From a virus, in the IMG/VR virus record IMGVR_UViG_3300030117_004086, positions 1 through 55,728 of that record: DNA of 55,728 nucleotides; one strand, given 5' to 3'. The position numbers were made by a program, and so were the translations under genes. This document shows, piece after piece, positions 1 through 7,660 of this stretch; within the stretch, counting starts at the first letter, position 1; each line of letters opens with the position of its first letter. The notes beneath the pieces were generated by a model. That model did no database searches. It had not been told where the DNA came from and saw nothing but the letters and a program-made list of their open reading frames with translations.

Positions 1-393
1 ATGAACGCTTTTAATTTTGATTATCCAACACCAAGTCAGATTGTTGATGAAAATATAAATCATTTCTATTCACTACAATGCATATGCAAAGAAAGAAATA
101 TTAAACTCAGTATGTTTCAAATGTTTTATCCGATAAATGGAATATTTAATGATGATGAGAGAACTAACTTATATCAAATGGCTTTTGTAAAGAGTATGTT
201 ATCACATCCATTATTACTTGAAATGGATGATACTTTTTGGGGTTGGCCCATATTTGAACATATTGGAGGTAAGAATCTAATGAGACATCTTGATAAGAAA
301 AATATGTGGAAAGAGGTAAGTCATTTTGATGCTCATCCTAATGAAGAAACTCATAAAAATATCATGGAACTTATATATGGTGTGACAAGTTGA
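1..393 (+). CDS. C-terminal part of an SGNH-hydrolase-like protein (probably truncated by the window edge)
   Basis: The reading frame is open from the first base, so the ATG at position 1 may be an internal methionine of a longer gene. Near the C-terminus (about residues 108-122) is an Asp-x-His-Pro-Asn...His pattern, like the catalytic Asp/His block V of SGNH/GDSL-type esterases. The Ser-containing block I that would normally lie about 150 residues upstream is not in the window. SGNH-like proteins in marine phages are mostly unassigned; a role in modifying surface glycans or acyl groups would be a guess. The family call rests on one motif only. Confidence 0.5.
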   Translation: MNAFNFDYPTPSQIVDENINHFYSLQCICKERNIKLSMFQMFYPINGIFNDDERTNLYQMAFVKSMLSHPLLLEMDDTFWGWPIFEHIGGKNLMRHLDKKNMWKEVSHFDAHPNEETHKNIMELIYGVTS

Positions 394-404
394 CACATAA
401 ATAG

Positions 405-438
405 TTTTAAAATGCCCGAAAATACTAGGATTTTTAAG
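405..438 (+). repeat. Dispersed inverted repeat, copy 1
   Basis: An AT-rich block with the core AAAATGCCCGAAAA followed by an AGGATTTTTAAG-like end. Its reverse complement closely matches 54296-54327, at the other end of the window. Both copies lie in non-coding DNA just upstream of a strong TTGACA promoter, but in opposite orientation relative to it. I see no hairpin within either copy, so neither is an obvious terminator. Confidence 0.6.
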
Positions 439-451
439 ACCTATTTAACCC

Positions 452-481
452 TTGACAATCACCCCATATACCTGTCATTAT
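452..481 (+). promoter_or_regulatory. Sigma70-like extended -10 promoter for the HExxH/VWA gene
   Basis: TTGACA at 452-457, an 18-bp spacer ending in CCTGT, and -10 CATTAT at 476-481. The TG one base before the -10 gives an extended -10. The same TTGACAA...CCTG arrangement recurs at 2694, 39919 (as ATCTG) and 54350. Only 8 nt separate the -10 from the ATG at 490, and there is no Shine-Dalgarno, so the transcript is probably leaderless. Confidence 0.7.
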
Positions 482-489
482 ATAATTAG

Positions 490-2685
490 ATGATGACTAA
501 AAAATCCACGATTGCAAAACTTCTTTCAGAAGAGAACATTATTGTTAGACACAAAAAAGCAGACACTGCTTCTTTTAATGTTGAAACAAGAGAGTTAGTT
601 CTACCTATATTTAAAGAAGAAATTAGTAATGATGTTTATGACATGTTTGTTTGTCATGAAGTTGGTCATGCATTATATACACCTATGGATTTATTAGAGA
701 GAGGTGTTCATCAAGGTATTAATCATTCTGTTATCAATGTTTTAGAGGATGCTCGTATTGAGAAAATGTTTCAAAAGAAATACCCTGGTTCAGTAAAAAA
801 TTTCAAACAAGGTTACAAAGAATTAGTAGAAGGTGACTTCTTCAAATTAAAAGATAAAGATTTATCTAAATTAAATATTATTGATAAGATTAATATCTTT
901 TACAAAACTGGTCTTATTGGTAATGTAAATGAAGAAGAACAAAAATTTATTGACGAAGTTGATACTTTAAAAAGTGTTGAAGACGTAATATCACTTGCCG
1001 CCAGATTATGTGAGTATCACAAAAAACAACAAAAAGATCAAGATGGTGATGGTCAACAAGATCAATCAGGCAATCAAGAACAAGAAAAAACTGATAGTCA
1101 ATCTGAGTCAGAGTCAAGTGAAGGTCAAGAACAAGTTCAAAGTTCAGAGGGTTCAGAAGAGTCTGAAGAAAAAATTGATGAGGGTGCATCTGAGTCTGAT
1201 AGTGGTGAGGAAGAGTCAAAAGATGATTCAAACGATGTAGGATCAAATGGTGCAGGTCTAGGAAATGATGGCGACCTTAAATCATCTACTGATCAAGCGT
1301 ATCAAGATGCTATGAATAAAAACAATGATACTGATGCAAAAGATAGAATCTATACTCAAACACCTAAAAAATTAAACTTAAATAAATTAATCTATTCTCA
1401 CAAAGAGATTGCTGACGATTTGATAGAGACATACACAAATAAACATACTGAAGAATTTGAGAATCTCATACATCAAGACTACAAAAAAGTTTTTAATGAT
1501 AACAAAAAAGTTGTTCAATACATGGTCAAAGAGTTTGAAATGAAAAAGTCTGCTGATCAATACAAAAGAGCATCTACTTCTAAGACAGGTTCTCTTGATA
1601 TGACTAAATTACACAACTACAAATTTGACGAAGACTTATTTGCAAAAATGACTACTTTGCCTGGAGCTACTAATCATGGTATGATTATGTATCTTGACTG
1701 GTCTGGTTCAATGGCAGATAATATGAGATTTACCTTGATACAGTTATTCAATCTTATTTGGTTTTGTCAGAGAGTAAAAATACCTTATCAAGTTCTTGCG
1801 TTTACAGATCGTATTCATACAAGTACACTCAATGAGATTCAAGAAGAAGTTATTGGTGATCATAACTTTCAATATTTACGTTTACTTGAATTCTTTTCAA
1901 GTGATCAAACAAAACAAGAGACTCAAACAATGATGACTAATTTATTAGGTTTCGCTAGAGACTGGTCAAATGATGGTCCAAGAAATGATGCAAACTATGT
2001 TTGGTCTACTTATATTCCTAGAAAATATAATCTTGGTGGTACACCATTAAATGCTGCTTTACTAACTACATACAGAGTCGTTAAAAGATTTCAAGAGAAA
2101 CACAAAGTTCAAAAATTAAATATGGTTATATTAACTGATGGTGAGAGTCATCATCATGAAAATGTATTTTCACAAAGATCAAATTTTTGGAGTAATGGTG
2201 CCAAAGAACTCAGTAAACAATTAACTCATAGTGATTTTAGTAAAGACATATATATTCAGTGTTCAGATACTAAAGTTCAAACTCAAATTCAATTATATCA
2301 AACTGAGTCTTTCTTAAATTTTGTAAAACTTCAGTTACCTAATATTTCAATAACAGGTTTCTATGTATCAGGTACTGGTAAACAAGGTAGAGTACCTCTT
2401 AGAGATATTTGTAGAAAATTTGGATTAAGTGAGTACAACGATAGAGAAAAGATTGTTGCGATACAAAAAGAATTAAGAGAGAAGAAAGTTGCGATATCAA
2501 AAGTCGCTGGATTTGATGAGTATTACATATTACCAAGAGGTCCAAGAGAGACCGATGAAGAACAAGAATTGACATTCAAAAAGGGTGCAAGAGCGGCTGG
2601 AATGGCAAGAGAGTTCTTAAAATTTGCTCAGAAAAAGACTTTGAATAGACAATTATTGAATAAATTCATTGAAAAAGTTGCCTAA
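490..2685 (+). CDS. CobT-like protein: HExxH metalloprotease-like N-domain plus von Willebrand A domain
   Basis: A 731-residue protein in three parts. Residues 1-170 hold HEVGH at 56-60, a zinc-protease-type HExxH, followed by an N-x-LEDARIE stretch (about 83-91) that could supply the third ligand. Residues 180-270 are a very acidic, Gln/Ser-rich linker with a DQDGDG-type run. The C-terminal half is a VWA domain with MIDAS DWSGS at 403-407, a later GGTPL Thr and an LTDGE Asp. The next gene encodes a MoxR/CobS-like AAA+ ATPase. MoxR-VWA pairs are known metal-insertion or remodelling chaperones, and CobS/CobT-like genes are common in T4-like marine phages. The substrate is unknown. Two adjacent ATGs (490, 493) can start it, with no ribosome site visible. 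Confidence 0.82.
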   Translation: MMTKKSTIAKLLSEENIIVRHKKADTASFNVETRELVLPIFKEEISNDVYDMFVCHEVGHALYTPMDLLERGVHQGINHSVINVLEDARIEKMFQKKYPGSVKNFKQGYKELVEGDFFKLKDKDLSKLNIIDKINIFYKTGLIGNVNEEEQKFIDEVDTLKSVEDVISLAARLCEYHKKQQKDQDGDGQQDQSGNQEQEKTDSQSESESSEGQEQVQSSEGSEESEEKIDEGASESDSGEEESKDDSNDVGSNGAGLGNDGDLKSSTDQAYQDAMNKNNDTDAKDRIYTQTPKKLNLNKLIYSHKEIADDLIETYTNKHTEEFENLIHQDYKKVFNDNKKVVQYMVKEFEMKKSADQYKRASTSKTGSLDMTKLHNYKFDEDLFAKMTTLPGATNHGMIMYLDWSGSMADNMRFTLIQLFNLIWFCQRVKIPYQVLAFTDRIHTSTLNEIQEEVIGDHNFQYLRLLEFFSSDQTKQETQTMMTNLLGFARDWSNDGPRNDANYVWSTYIPRKYNLGGTPLNAALLTTYRVVKRFQEKHKVQKLNMVILTDGESHHHENVFSQRSNFWSNGAKELSKQLTHSDFSKDIYIQCSDTKVQTQIQLYQTESFLNFVKLQLPNISITGFYVSGTGKQGRVPLRDICRKFGLSEYNDREKIVAIQKELREKKVAISKVAGFDEYYILPRGPRETDEEQELTFKKGARAAGMAREFLKFAQKKTLNRQLLNKFIEKVA

Positions 2686-2693
2686 ATTAGGCC

Positions 2694-2723
2694 TTGACAA
2701 TATATCAGATTACCTGATATTAT
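2694..2723 (+). promoter_or_regulatory. Sigma70-like extended -10 promoter for the MoxR/CobS-like gene
   Basis: TTGACA at 2694-2699, 18-bp spacer, -10 TATTAT at 2718-2723 preceded by TGA (extended -10). Transcription should begin near 2730-2732, giving a leader of about 26 nt that carries the GAGAGG ribosome site (2743-2748) for the ATG at 2757. The sequence from the -10 to the ribosome site closely resembles that at 54373-54403. Confidence 0.75.
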
Positions 2724-2756
2724 ATAATTAGATGTTGAAAAAGAGAGGTATATATT

Positions 2757-3917
2757 ATGTTAACACCTAAAAAACAAGAGTTCGTTAATGCGATGTCTAA
2801 AGAATATGGCGAAGGTGCCGTAGTCTCTAGATTTGAGATTAATGAGTTCGCATCTAAGAATGGATTTAACAATCCTTCTTGGTTGAAGAAACCACAATAC
2901 AAATGTGGTCACGGTAAGTATCAGTTACCTACCGAAGAATCAGAGGTTACTCAAGTTGTAAGTAAACCTATTCAACCTGTTCAGACACCTGAACAGACTT
3001 CAGTAAATTTAATTGCTAATGCATTCGAAGTTCAAAACTTAGTTCCTTCAAAGTTCGAAGGTTTTGTTCCTTGGGGTCATTACAATACTATCAAACAGAT
3101 TTCTAAATCTGGTATGTTCTACCCAGTATTTGTTACTGGTCTATCTGGTAACGGTAAAACTTTGATGATCGAACAGATTCACGCTGAGTTAAAGAAAGAA
3201 CTTATCAGAGTTAACATCACTATCGAAACAGACGAGGACGATTTACTCGGTGGTTTCAGACTTGTTAACGGTGAGACAAAGTTTGTACCTGGGCCTGTTA
3301 TCGATGCAATGGAAAGAGGTTGTACTCTTTTACTTGATGAGTGCGACTTAGGTTCAAATAAACTTATGTGTTTACAACCTGTCTTAGAAGGCAAGGGTGT
3401 TTATCTTAAAAAAGTAAACAAGTGGGTGACACCTAAACAAGGATTCAATGTGATGGCGACTGCCAACACTAAAGGTAAAGGTTCTGAAGACGGTAGATTT
3501 ATCGGAACTAATGTTCTTAACGAAGCATTTCTAGAAAGATTTGCAATCACTATCGAGCAACCTTATGCAGACAAGAAAGTTGAAAGTAAGATTGTCATCG
3601 GTTCTATGAACAAGTATGGCAAAGTCGATGAGAAGTTTGCAGAAAACTTAGTGACTTGGGCAGAGGTTATTAGAAAAACCTTTTACGAAGGTGGAGTTGA
3701 TGAGATCATCTCTACCAGAAGACTTGATCACGTTGTCAAGGCATATTCAATCTTCAAAGACAAAGTGAAAGCGATTGACCTTTGTGTTGCAAGATTTGAT
3801 GATGACACCAAAGAGTCATTCTTAAATCTTTATTCAAAGATTGATGCTGGGGTGGATGTATCTGCCCCTGCCGTAGAGAATGAAGTCGAACAAGACGAAG
3901 TGGTCGATGAAGAATAA
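2757..3917 (+). CDS. cobS: MoxR/CobS-like AAA+ ATPase
   Basis: 386 residues. The Walker A motif is GLSGNGKT at 128-135 and the Walker B is LLLDE at 191-195; an NTKG sensor-like stretch and a LERFAI arginine-finger region follow. This is the MoxR/CobS branch of AAA+ proteins (dynein-related ATPases), labelled CobS in cyanomyoviruses by likeness to the cobaltochelatase subunit. Residues 1-90 look like a separate N-terminal region with a Cys-x-His (CGH) site, and the C-terminus is acidic. The directly preceding gene is a VWA protein, the usual MoxR partner. It has its own promoter and a good ribosome site, so the two may be expressed at different levels. The symbol follows phage usage; a role in cobalamin synthesis is unproven. 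Confidence 0.87.
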   Translation: MLTPKKQEFVNAMSKEYGEGAVVSRFEINEFASKNGFNNPSWLKKPQYKCGHGKYQLPTEESEVTQVVSKPIQPVQTPEQTSVNLIANAFEVQNLVPSKFEGFVPWGHYNTIKQISKSGMFYPVFVTGLSGNGKTLMIEQIHAELKKELIRVNITIETDEDDLLGGFRLVNGETKFVPGPVIDAMERGCTLLLDECDLGSNKLMCLQPVLEGKGVYLKKVNKWVTPKQGFNVMATANTKGKGSEDGRFIGTNVLNEAFLERFAITIEQPYADKKVESKIVIGSMNKYGKVDEKFAENLVTWAEVIRKTFYEGGVDEIISTRRLDHVVKAYSIFKDKVKAIDLCVARFDDDTKESFLNLYSKIDAGVDVSAPAVENEVEQDEVVDEE

Positions 3918-3936
3918 AAAAAGTTTTGTATGGGGG

Positions 3937-3968
3937 TTGACTTTTGAAAGTTAATTCCCATATAAATA
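3937..3968 (+). promoter_or_regulatory. T4-type late promoter TATAAATA, overlapping a sigma70-like promoter, for hsp20
   Basis: TATAAATA at 3961-3968 matches the T4 late promoter box exactly. It is preceded by TTGACT at 3937-3942, 18 bp upstream of TATAAA, so the same -10 region could also serve a sigma70 holoenzyme. Hsp20 could thus be transcribed both early and late. Confidence 0.6.
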
Positions 3969-4022
3969 TACGGAACATGCCGAAAGGGTGTTCAAATTAA
4001 CTTGCTTAAAAAGGAGAAAACT

Positions 4023-4445
4023 ATGAATGACATAACATTCTTTAATAGGCTTAGGCCTTTCACAATTGGTTTCGATGAGATATTTGACACTTTCGAAACT
4101 CTTTCAACATCAAACACTTTCAGTAATTCATATCCACCATACGATATTGTAAAAGTAGATGACTACAAATACAATGTGGAGTTGGCAGTTGCTGGATTTA
4201 GTAAAGACGACATTCAAGTCGATTATGCAGATAATACTCTCACAATCGAAAGCAAAAAAGAAACCAAAGAAGAAGAAGACAAATTTATCCACAAAGGTAT
4301 ATCTAAGAGATACTTCAAGAGATCATTTACAATCGCAGATGATGTGGTAGTAAATGGTGCAGAGTTAAAAGATGGTCTTTTAACAATTGAATTAGAAAAG
4401 ATATTGCCTGAGGGTAAAAAACCTAAGACTATTGAGATTAAATAG
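4023..4445 (+). CDS. hsp20: Small heat shock protein, Hsp20 / alpha-crystallin family
   Basis: 140 residues from the ATG at 4023, chosen because AAGGAG lies just upstream at 4011-4016. The N-terminus is Phe-rich (FFNRLRPF), and the alpha-crystallin domain covers about residues 40-130, with the A-x-x-x-GLL-like signature seen here as GAELKDGLLTIEL. The family forms oligomeric ATP-independent holdases that keep unfolding proteins soluble. Hsp20 is a common gene of T4-like marine phages, where a role in capsid or scaffold folding is suspected but not shown. The gene stands alone between a late-type promoter and a strong terminator. Confidence 0.93.
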   Translation: MNDITFFNRLRPFTIGFDEIFDTFETLSTSNTFSNSYPPYDIVKVDDYKYNVELAVAGFSKDDIQVDYADNTLTIESKKETKEEEDKFIHKGISKRYFKRSFTIADDVVVNGAELKDGLLTIELEKILPEGKKPKTIEIK

Positions 4446-4458
4446 TTTTTTTAATAAA

Positions 4459-4483
4459 GGGGGTTGACAATAACCCCCTTTTT
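4459..4483 (+). terminator. Rho-independent terminator after hsp20
   Basis: GGGGGTT (4459-4465) pairs with AACCCCC (4472-4478) around a 6-nt loop and is followed by TTTTT. The TTGACA -35 box of the next promoter (4464-4469) lies in the right half of the stem and the loop. Confidence 0.88.
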
Positions 4484-4493
4484 AGTTTATATT
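4464..4493 (+). promoter_or_regulatory. Sigma70-like promoter for the replication block
   Basis: TTGACA at 4464-4469 and TATATT at 4488-4493 with an 18-bp spacer; a second possible -10 (TATTAT) overlaps it. It overlaps the hsp20 terminator and precedes a gene with an AAGGAG ribosome site at about 4499-4504. The tightly overlapping genes downstream could be co-transcribed from here through gp45 and gp44. Confidence 0.6.
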
Positions 4494-4512
4494 ATCTACA
4501 AGGAGATTTATT

Positions 4513-5130
4513 ATGGCAAAAGTATTTGATTTACAACCTGGTGGTTTAAAGGACGGTGGTCAAGCAACTTTAAACGAAGAAGAATCTAACAAACTTACAA
4601 AAATTTCAGAAACAAATAAAGAACATGATGATACTAATGCAGGTTTAAAAATAGCACAAAGAAATAAGATTGCCGCTCACTTCATGCGTGTAGAAATACC
4701 TGAACCTATCGTTAATGAGATATGGGAAAATAGAGGTGTCATGTTTCAACCTGGCAATGAGGATATCAAAACAAATTTAGGAAATGTATTACATACAATT
4801 GCTAAATCATTTATCAAACATAATTATCAACATGATGCAATACCAATTATTGATTTTAATTTATACGAAAATAATACACCACTGCAAGATATAACAATCA
4901 CAGATGGTTCAGTATTTCAAATGAGAATGACTTTTGATGATAAGGGTGAAACAGTATTTCAGTGGGGTGACAAGTATGATGATCATCCATTAAGACCTGA
5001 TACTTTTGAAAAAGTAAAAAGTGAAAGAGGCATACTACTTGTATATCCAAGTTATGTTAAAATAATTGAAGACAATGTAAAAGATTACATGGAAGTAAAC
5101 GGAAAGTATATCGCACAAGATAATGAGTGA
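4513..5130 (+). CDS. Conserved-looking phage protein of unknown function, first gene before DUF3310-like and gp45
   Basis: 205 residues, not recognised. The first 60 residues are polar and charged and may be disordered; the rest looks like one globular domain rich in beta-prone stretches. It ends with a GILLVYPSYV segment that resembles part of phage 2-oxoglutarate oxygenase folds, but I find no convincing HxD...H iron triad, so I do not call it an oxygenase. It has a strong ribosome site (AAGGAG), a dedicated promoter, and an 8-nt overlap with the next gene. This places it in the replication transcription unit. Confidence 0.75.
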   Translation: MAKVFDLQPGGLKDGGQATLNEEESNKLTKISETNKEHDDTNAGLKIAQRNKIAAHFMRVEIPEPIVNEIWENRGVMFQPGNEDIKTNLGNVLHTIAKSFIKHNYQHDAIPIIDFNLYENNTPLQDITITDGSVFQMRMTFDDKGETVFQWGDKYDDHPLRPDTFEKVKSERGILLVYPSYVKIIEDNVKDYMEVNGKYIAQDNE

Positions 5131-5437
5131 GTTTACGTATAAAGATATTGTAGATAAAAAAGTATATACTTACAATGAAGACAAGTATTTAAAGGAATTG
5201 CAAGATTACATTTTAAATACTTACAAACAACACTATTCAAAAAATAAGTTTCAATCAACACAATTTATTTTAGACAGTGGGCATGGTGAGGGGTTTTGTA
5301 TTGGTAATATTATGAAATACGCTCAGAGGTTTGGAAAGAAAAATGGTAAGAACAGAAATGACTTGCTTAAAATCTTGCATTATGGTATGATTGCACTATA
5401 CAATCTTGATATGGAGTTAAATAATGAAACTGAATAG
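5123..5437 (+). CDS. DUF3310-like small protein
   Basis: 104 residues. The C-terminal half (about 53-97) has the pattern FCIGN-x-x-KYAQRFGKK followed by NDLLKILHYGMIAL, which matches the FxxGNxxKYxxRxGxK...DLxKAxxYL layout of DUF3310, the SaV-like phage proteins once labelled nucleotide kinase. No P-loop is visible, so a kinase activity is not supported. It overlaps the preceding gene by 8 nt and gp45 by 14 nt, so it is translated with the sliding clamp gene. Confidence 0.72.
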   Translation: MSEFTYKDIVDKKVYTYNEDKYLKELQDYILNTYKQHYSKNKFQSTQFILDSGHGEGFCIGNIMKYAQRFGKKNGKNRNDLLKILHYGMIALYNLDMELNNETE

Positions 5438-6101
5438 TGGAACTTTGAATGTACTAAAAAACTTCGCAACAATTAATCAGAACTTAATGATTAAAGAAGG
5501 TAGTACAATAACAACAATGTCTGCGATGAAAAACATTGTGGCAAAAGTAAATGTTGAAGAGACATTTCCTAAACAAATAGCAATATATGATTTGAATGAA
5601 TTTTTATCATCTACAAGTTTGTTCAAACAACCTATTATAGATTTTGATGATCAACATCTAACAATTAAAGAAGAGAATAGTAAAGGTCAAAAGTTAAAAT
5701 ACTTTTACTCTGATCCTTCGGTAATTACAACACCAAGTAAAATGATTACGATGCCATCAGTTGATGTCACATTTGAACTAACAAGTGATGATTTAAATCA
5801 ACTAAAAAAGGCTGCATCTGTAATACAAGCACCTGATTTAGTTTTTGAAAAGAATGATGAAGGTAGTTTTCTTACTGTCAAAGATAAGAAAAATGATACT
5901 GCAAATAACTTTTCATTAGAAGTAAATCAATCTTCACAAGGTGCTAAGTTTCAGTTCTTTTTCAAAGTAGAAAACTTAAAACTATTACCTGGTTCATATG
6001 ATGTGTCTATCTCATCAAAAAATATAAGTCATTTCAAATCAAAAACAGATAACGTAGAATATTGGATTGCACTTGAACCTGAATCAACTTATGAGGTTTA
6101 A
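5424..6101 (+). CDS. 45: Sliding clamp, gp45
   Basis: 225 residues, very near the 228 of T4 gp45. The start MKLNSGTLNVLKNFATIN, the SDPSVITTPSK stretch and the Tyr-Glu-Val C-terminus follow the T4-like marine phage clamp pattern. It should form the trimeric ring that tethers gp43 to DNA; in T4 the clamp also activates late transcription by holding the gp55/gp33 RNA polymerase. The TATAAATA boxes in this window suggest that same coupling here. It is followed within 4 nt by the clamp loader gene, as in T4. Confidence 0.93.
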   Translation: MKLNSGTLNVLKNFATINQNLMIKEGSTITTMSAMKNIVAKVNVEETFPKQIAIYDLNEFLSSTSLFKQPIIDFDDQHLTIKEENSKGQKLKYFYSDPSVITTPSKMITMPSVDVTFELTSDDLNQLKKAASVIQAPDLVFEKNDEGSFLTVKDKKNDTANNFSLEVNQSSQGAKFQFFFKVENLKLLPGSYDVSISSKNISHFKSKTDNVEYWIALEPESTYEV

Positions 6102-6104
6102 GTT

Positions 6105-7040
6105 ATGGATACGTTTCTGTGGGTTGAGAAGTATCGACCAAAAACTGTAAAAGATTGTATCTTACCTAAAAAATTAAAAGATACATTTCAAGAGTTTGTT
6201 AAAGACAAACATATTCCTAATTTAATTTTATCTGGTTCTGCTGGAACTGGCAAAACAACTATTGCAAAAGCAATGGTTGAACAGATTGGTTCTACTTGGA
6301 TGATGATAAATGGATCAGAGGAATCTGGTATTGATGTTCTTAGAACTAAGATAAAAAACTTTGCATCAACTGTTTCATTAGAGGGTGGAAGAAAATATAT
6401 CATATTAGATGAGGCAGATTATCTAAATCCACAATCAACACAACCTGCTCTTCGTGGTTTCATGGAAGAGTTTCACAAGAACTGTGGTTTTATTCTCACA
6501 TGTAATTACAAAAATAGATTGATTGATCCCTTACAATCAAGATGTTCTAATATAGATTTTACAATTAGAAATGGTGAAAGAGTAAAACTTGCAGATAAAT
6601 TTTACAAAAGAGTTCTTGATATTCTAAAGGATGAAAAGATACAATTCAATCCACCTGCTGTTGCAGAATTAATCACTGCTCATTTTCCCGATTGGCGAAG
6701 AGTTTTAAATGAATTACAAAGATATTCTGCGTCTGGTCAAATAGATGCAGGTATATTAATTAATATTAGTAATGAAAACATAAAAGAACTAATGAGTTTT
6801 GTTAAAAAGAAGGAGTTTACAAATGTTCGTAAGTGGATTGTTAATAATCTTGATAATGATGCCAATAGGATTTTTAGAACGATCTATGATTCTCTCTATG
6901 ATACTATCGACCACTCTACTATCCCACATGCGGTGGTAATACTTGGTGATTATCAGTACAAGTCTGCCTTTGTTGCAGATCAAGAAATAAATCTTTTGGC
7001 ATGTATGACTGAGTTGATGTCACAGGTAAAGTTCAAATGA
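6105..7040 (+). CDS. 44: Clamp loader large subunit, gp44
   Basis: 311 residues (T4 gp44 has 319). The N-terminus WVEKYRPKTV is the classic clamp-loader opening. P-loop GSAGTGKT lies at 44-51, Walker B LDEAD at 101-105 and the SRC arginine-finger motif at 145-147. With gp62 it would form the ATPase that opens and loads gp45 at primer-template junctions. It differs from T4 in context: gp62 does not follow directly. Instead three modification-type genes (7037-9666) are placed between, starting with a 4-nt overlap. Confidence 0.95.
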   Translation: MDTFLWVEKYRPKTVKDCILPKKLKDTFQEFVKDKHIPNLILSGSAGTGKTTIAKAMVEQIGSTWMMINGSEESGIDVLRTKIKNFASTVSLEGGRKYIILDEADYLNPQSTQPALRGFMEEFHKNCGFILTCNYKNRLIDPLQSRCSNIDFTIRNGERVKLADKFYKRVLDILKDEKIQFNPPAVAELITAHFPDWRRVLNELQRYSASGQIDAGILINISNENIKELMSFVKKKEFTNVRKWIVNNLDNDANRIFRTIYDSLYDTIDHSTIPHAVVILGDYQYKSAFVADQEINLLACMTELMSQVKFK

Positions 7041-7660
7041 ACAAAGAATATGAATCAGTAGATAAGTTTGAAAAAACAATAGCAGATTTTTTTGGTGCTC
7101 CATATGCAGTTGCCACGGATTGTTGCACGAATGCATTAGAACTTTCTATCAGAATTACAGACTATGCAAATATTAAAGTGCCTGTGCATACTTACGTTTC
7201 AGTTCCTTACATGTTAATGAAAAATGGTTGGCAGTTTACATTCACTGATGAGAAGTGGAAAGGTTATCATTATCTAACTGATCAAGTTATAGACGCAGCT
7301 GTTTATTGGAAAAAAAACGGATACATACCTGGTACTTTAATGTGTCTTAGTTTTTTTAAACGTAAACATTTATCGACTGATAGAGGTGGAATAATTTTAT
7401 TGGATGACAAAGATAAATATGAAGACTTAATCAGATTAGTTTATGATGGTAGAAATAGAAGTGATACACCATATAATAAACAAAAGTGTGGCATGGGTTA
7501 TCATTATTACATGACATCTGACAAAGCAAATTTAGGATTACAAAATTTTGAGAAAGTGAAAGATAAAAAACCCATAGAGAAAAATTGGGATTGGTATACA
7601 CCAGTTAATCAATACTCTACGGTATTTGGTAATGAAGACATTATTTTTAGTTCAGAGTAA
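7037..7660 (+). CDS. Short DegT/DnrJ/EryC1-type PLP aminotransferase
   Basis: 207 residues, against about 370 for normal family members. Core features remain: CCTNALEL at about 29-36 (family: GTxALxLAL), VIDAAVYW (PLP-ring Asp region, 84-91), and SFFKRKHLSTDRGGI at 105-119, where K110 aligns with the PLP-binding lysine. These enzymes transfer an amino group to a nucleotide-linked keto-sugar. The missing part is the C-terminal small domain, so this is either a reduced enzyme or one with altered activity. It overlaps gp44 by 4 nt and the following glycosyltransferase by 29 nt, giving a coupled cassette. Confidence 0.78.
   Translation: MNKEYESVDKFEKTIADFFGAPYAVATDCCTNALELSIRITDYANIKVPVHTYVSVPYMLMKNGWQFTFTDEKWKGYHYLTDQVIDAAVYWKKNGYIPGTLMCLSFFKRKHLSTDRGGIILLDDKDKYEDLIRLVYDGRNRSDTPYNKQKCGMGYHYYMTSDKANLGLQNFEKVKDKKPIEKNWDWYTPVNQYSTVFGNEDIIFSSE

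Noticed and set aside
390-403. TTGACA and CATAAATA just after the first gene
   Set aside because: No -10 box at a usable distance from this TTGACA, and the late-like box is about 90 nt from the next start, which has its own promoter.
947-1246. Frames on both strands within the acidic linker of the VWA gene
   Set aside because: Low-complexity GA-rich coding sequence keeps other frames open; products are repetitive and unlike real proteins.
4513-5130. 2-oxoglutarate/Fe(II) oxygenase call for this protein
   Set aside because: A LVYPSYV-like strand is present but the HxD...H iron-binding residues cannot be found.
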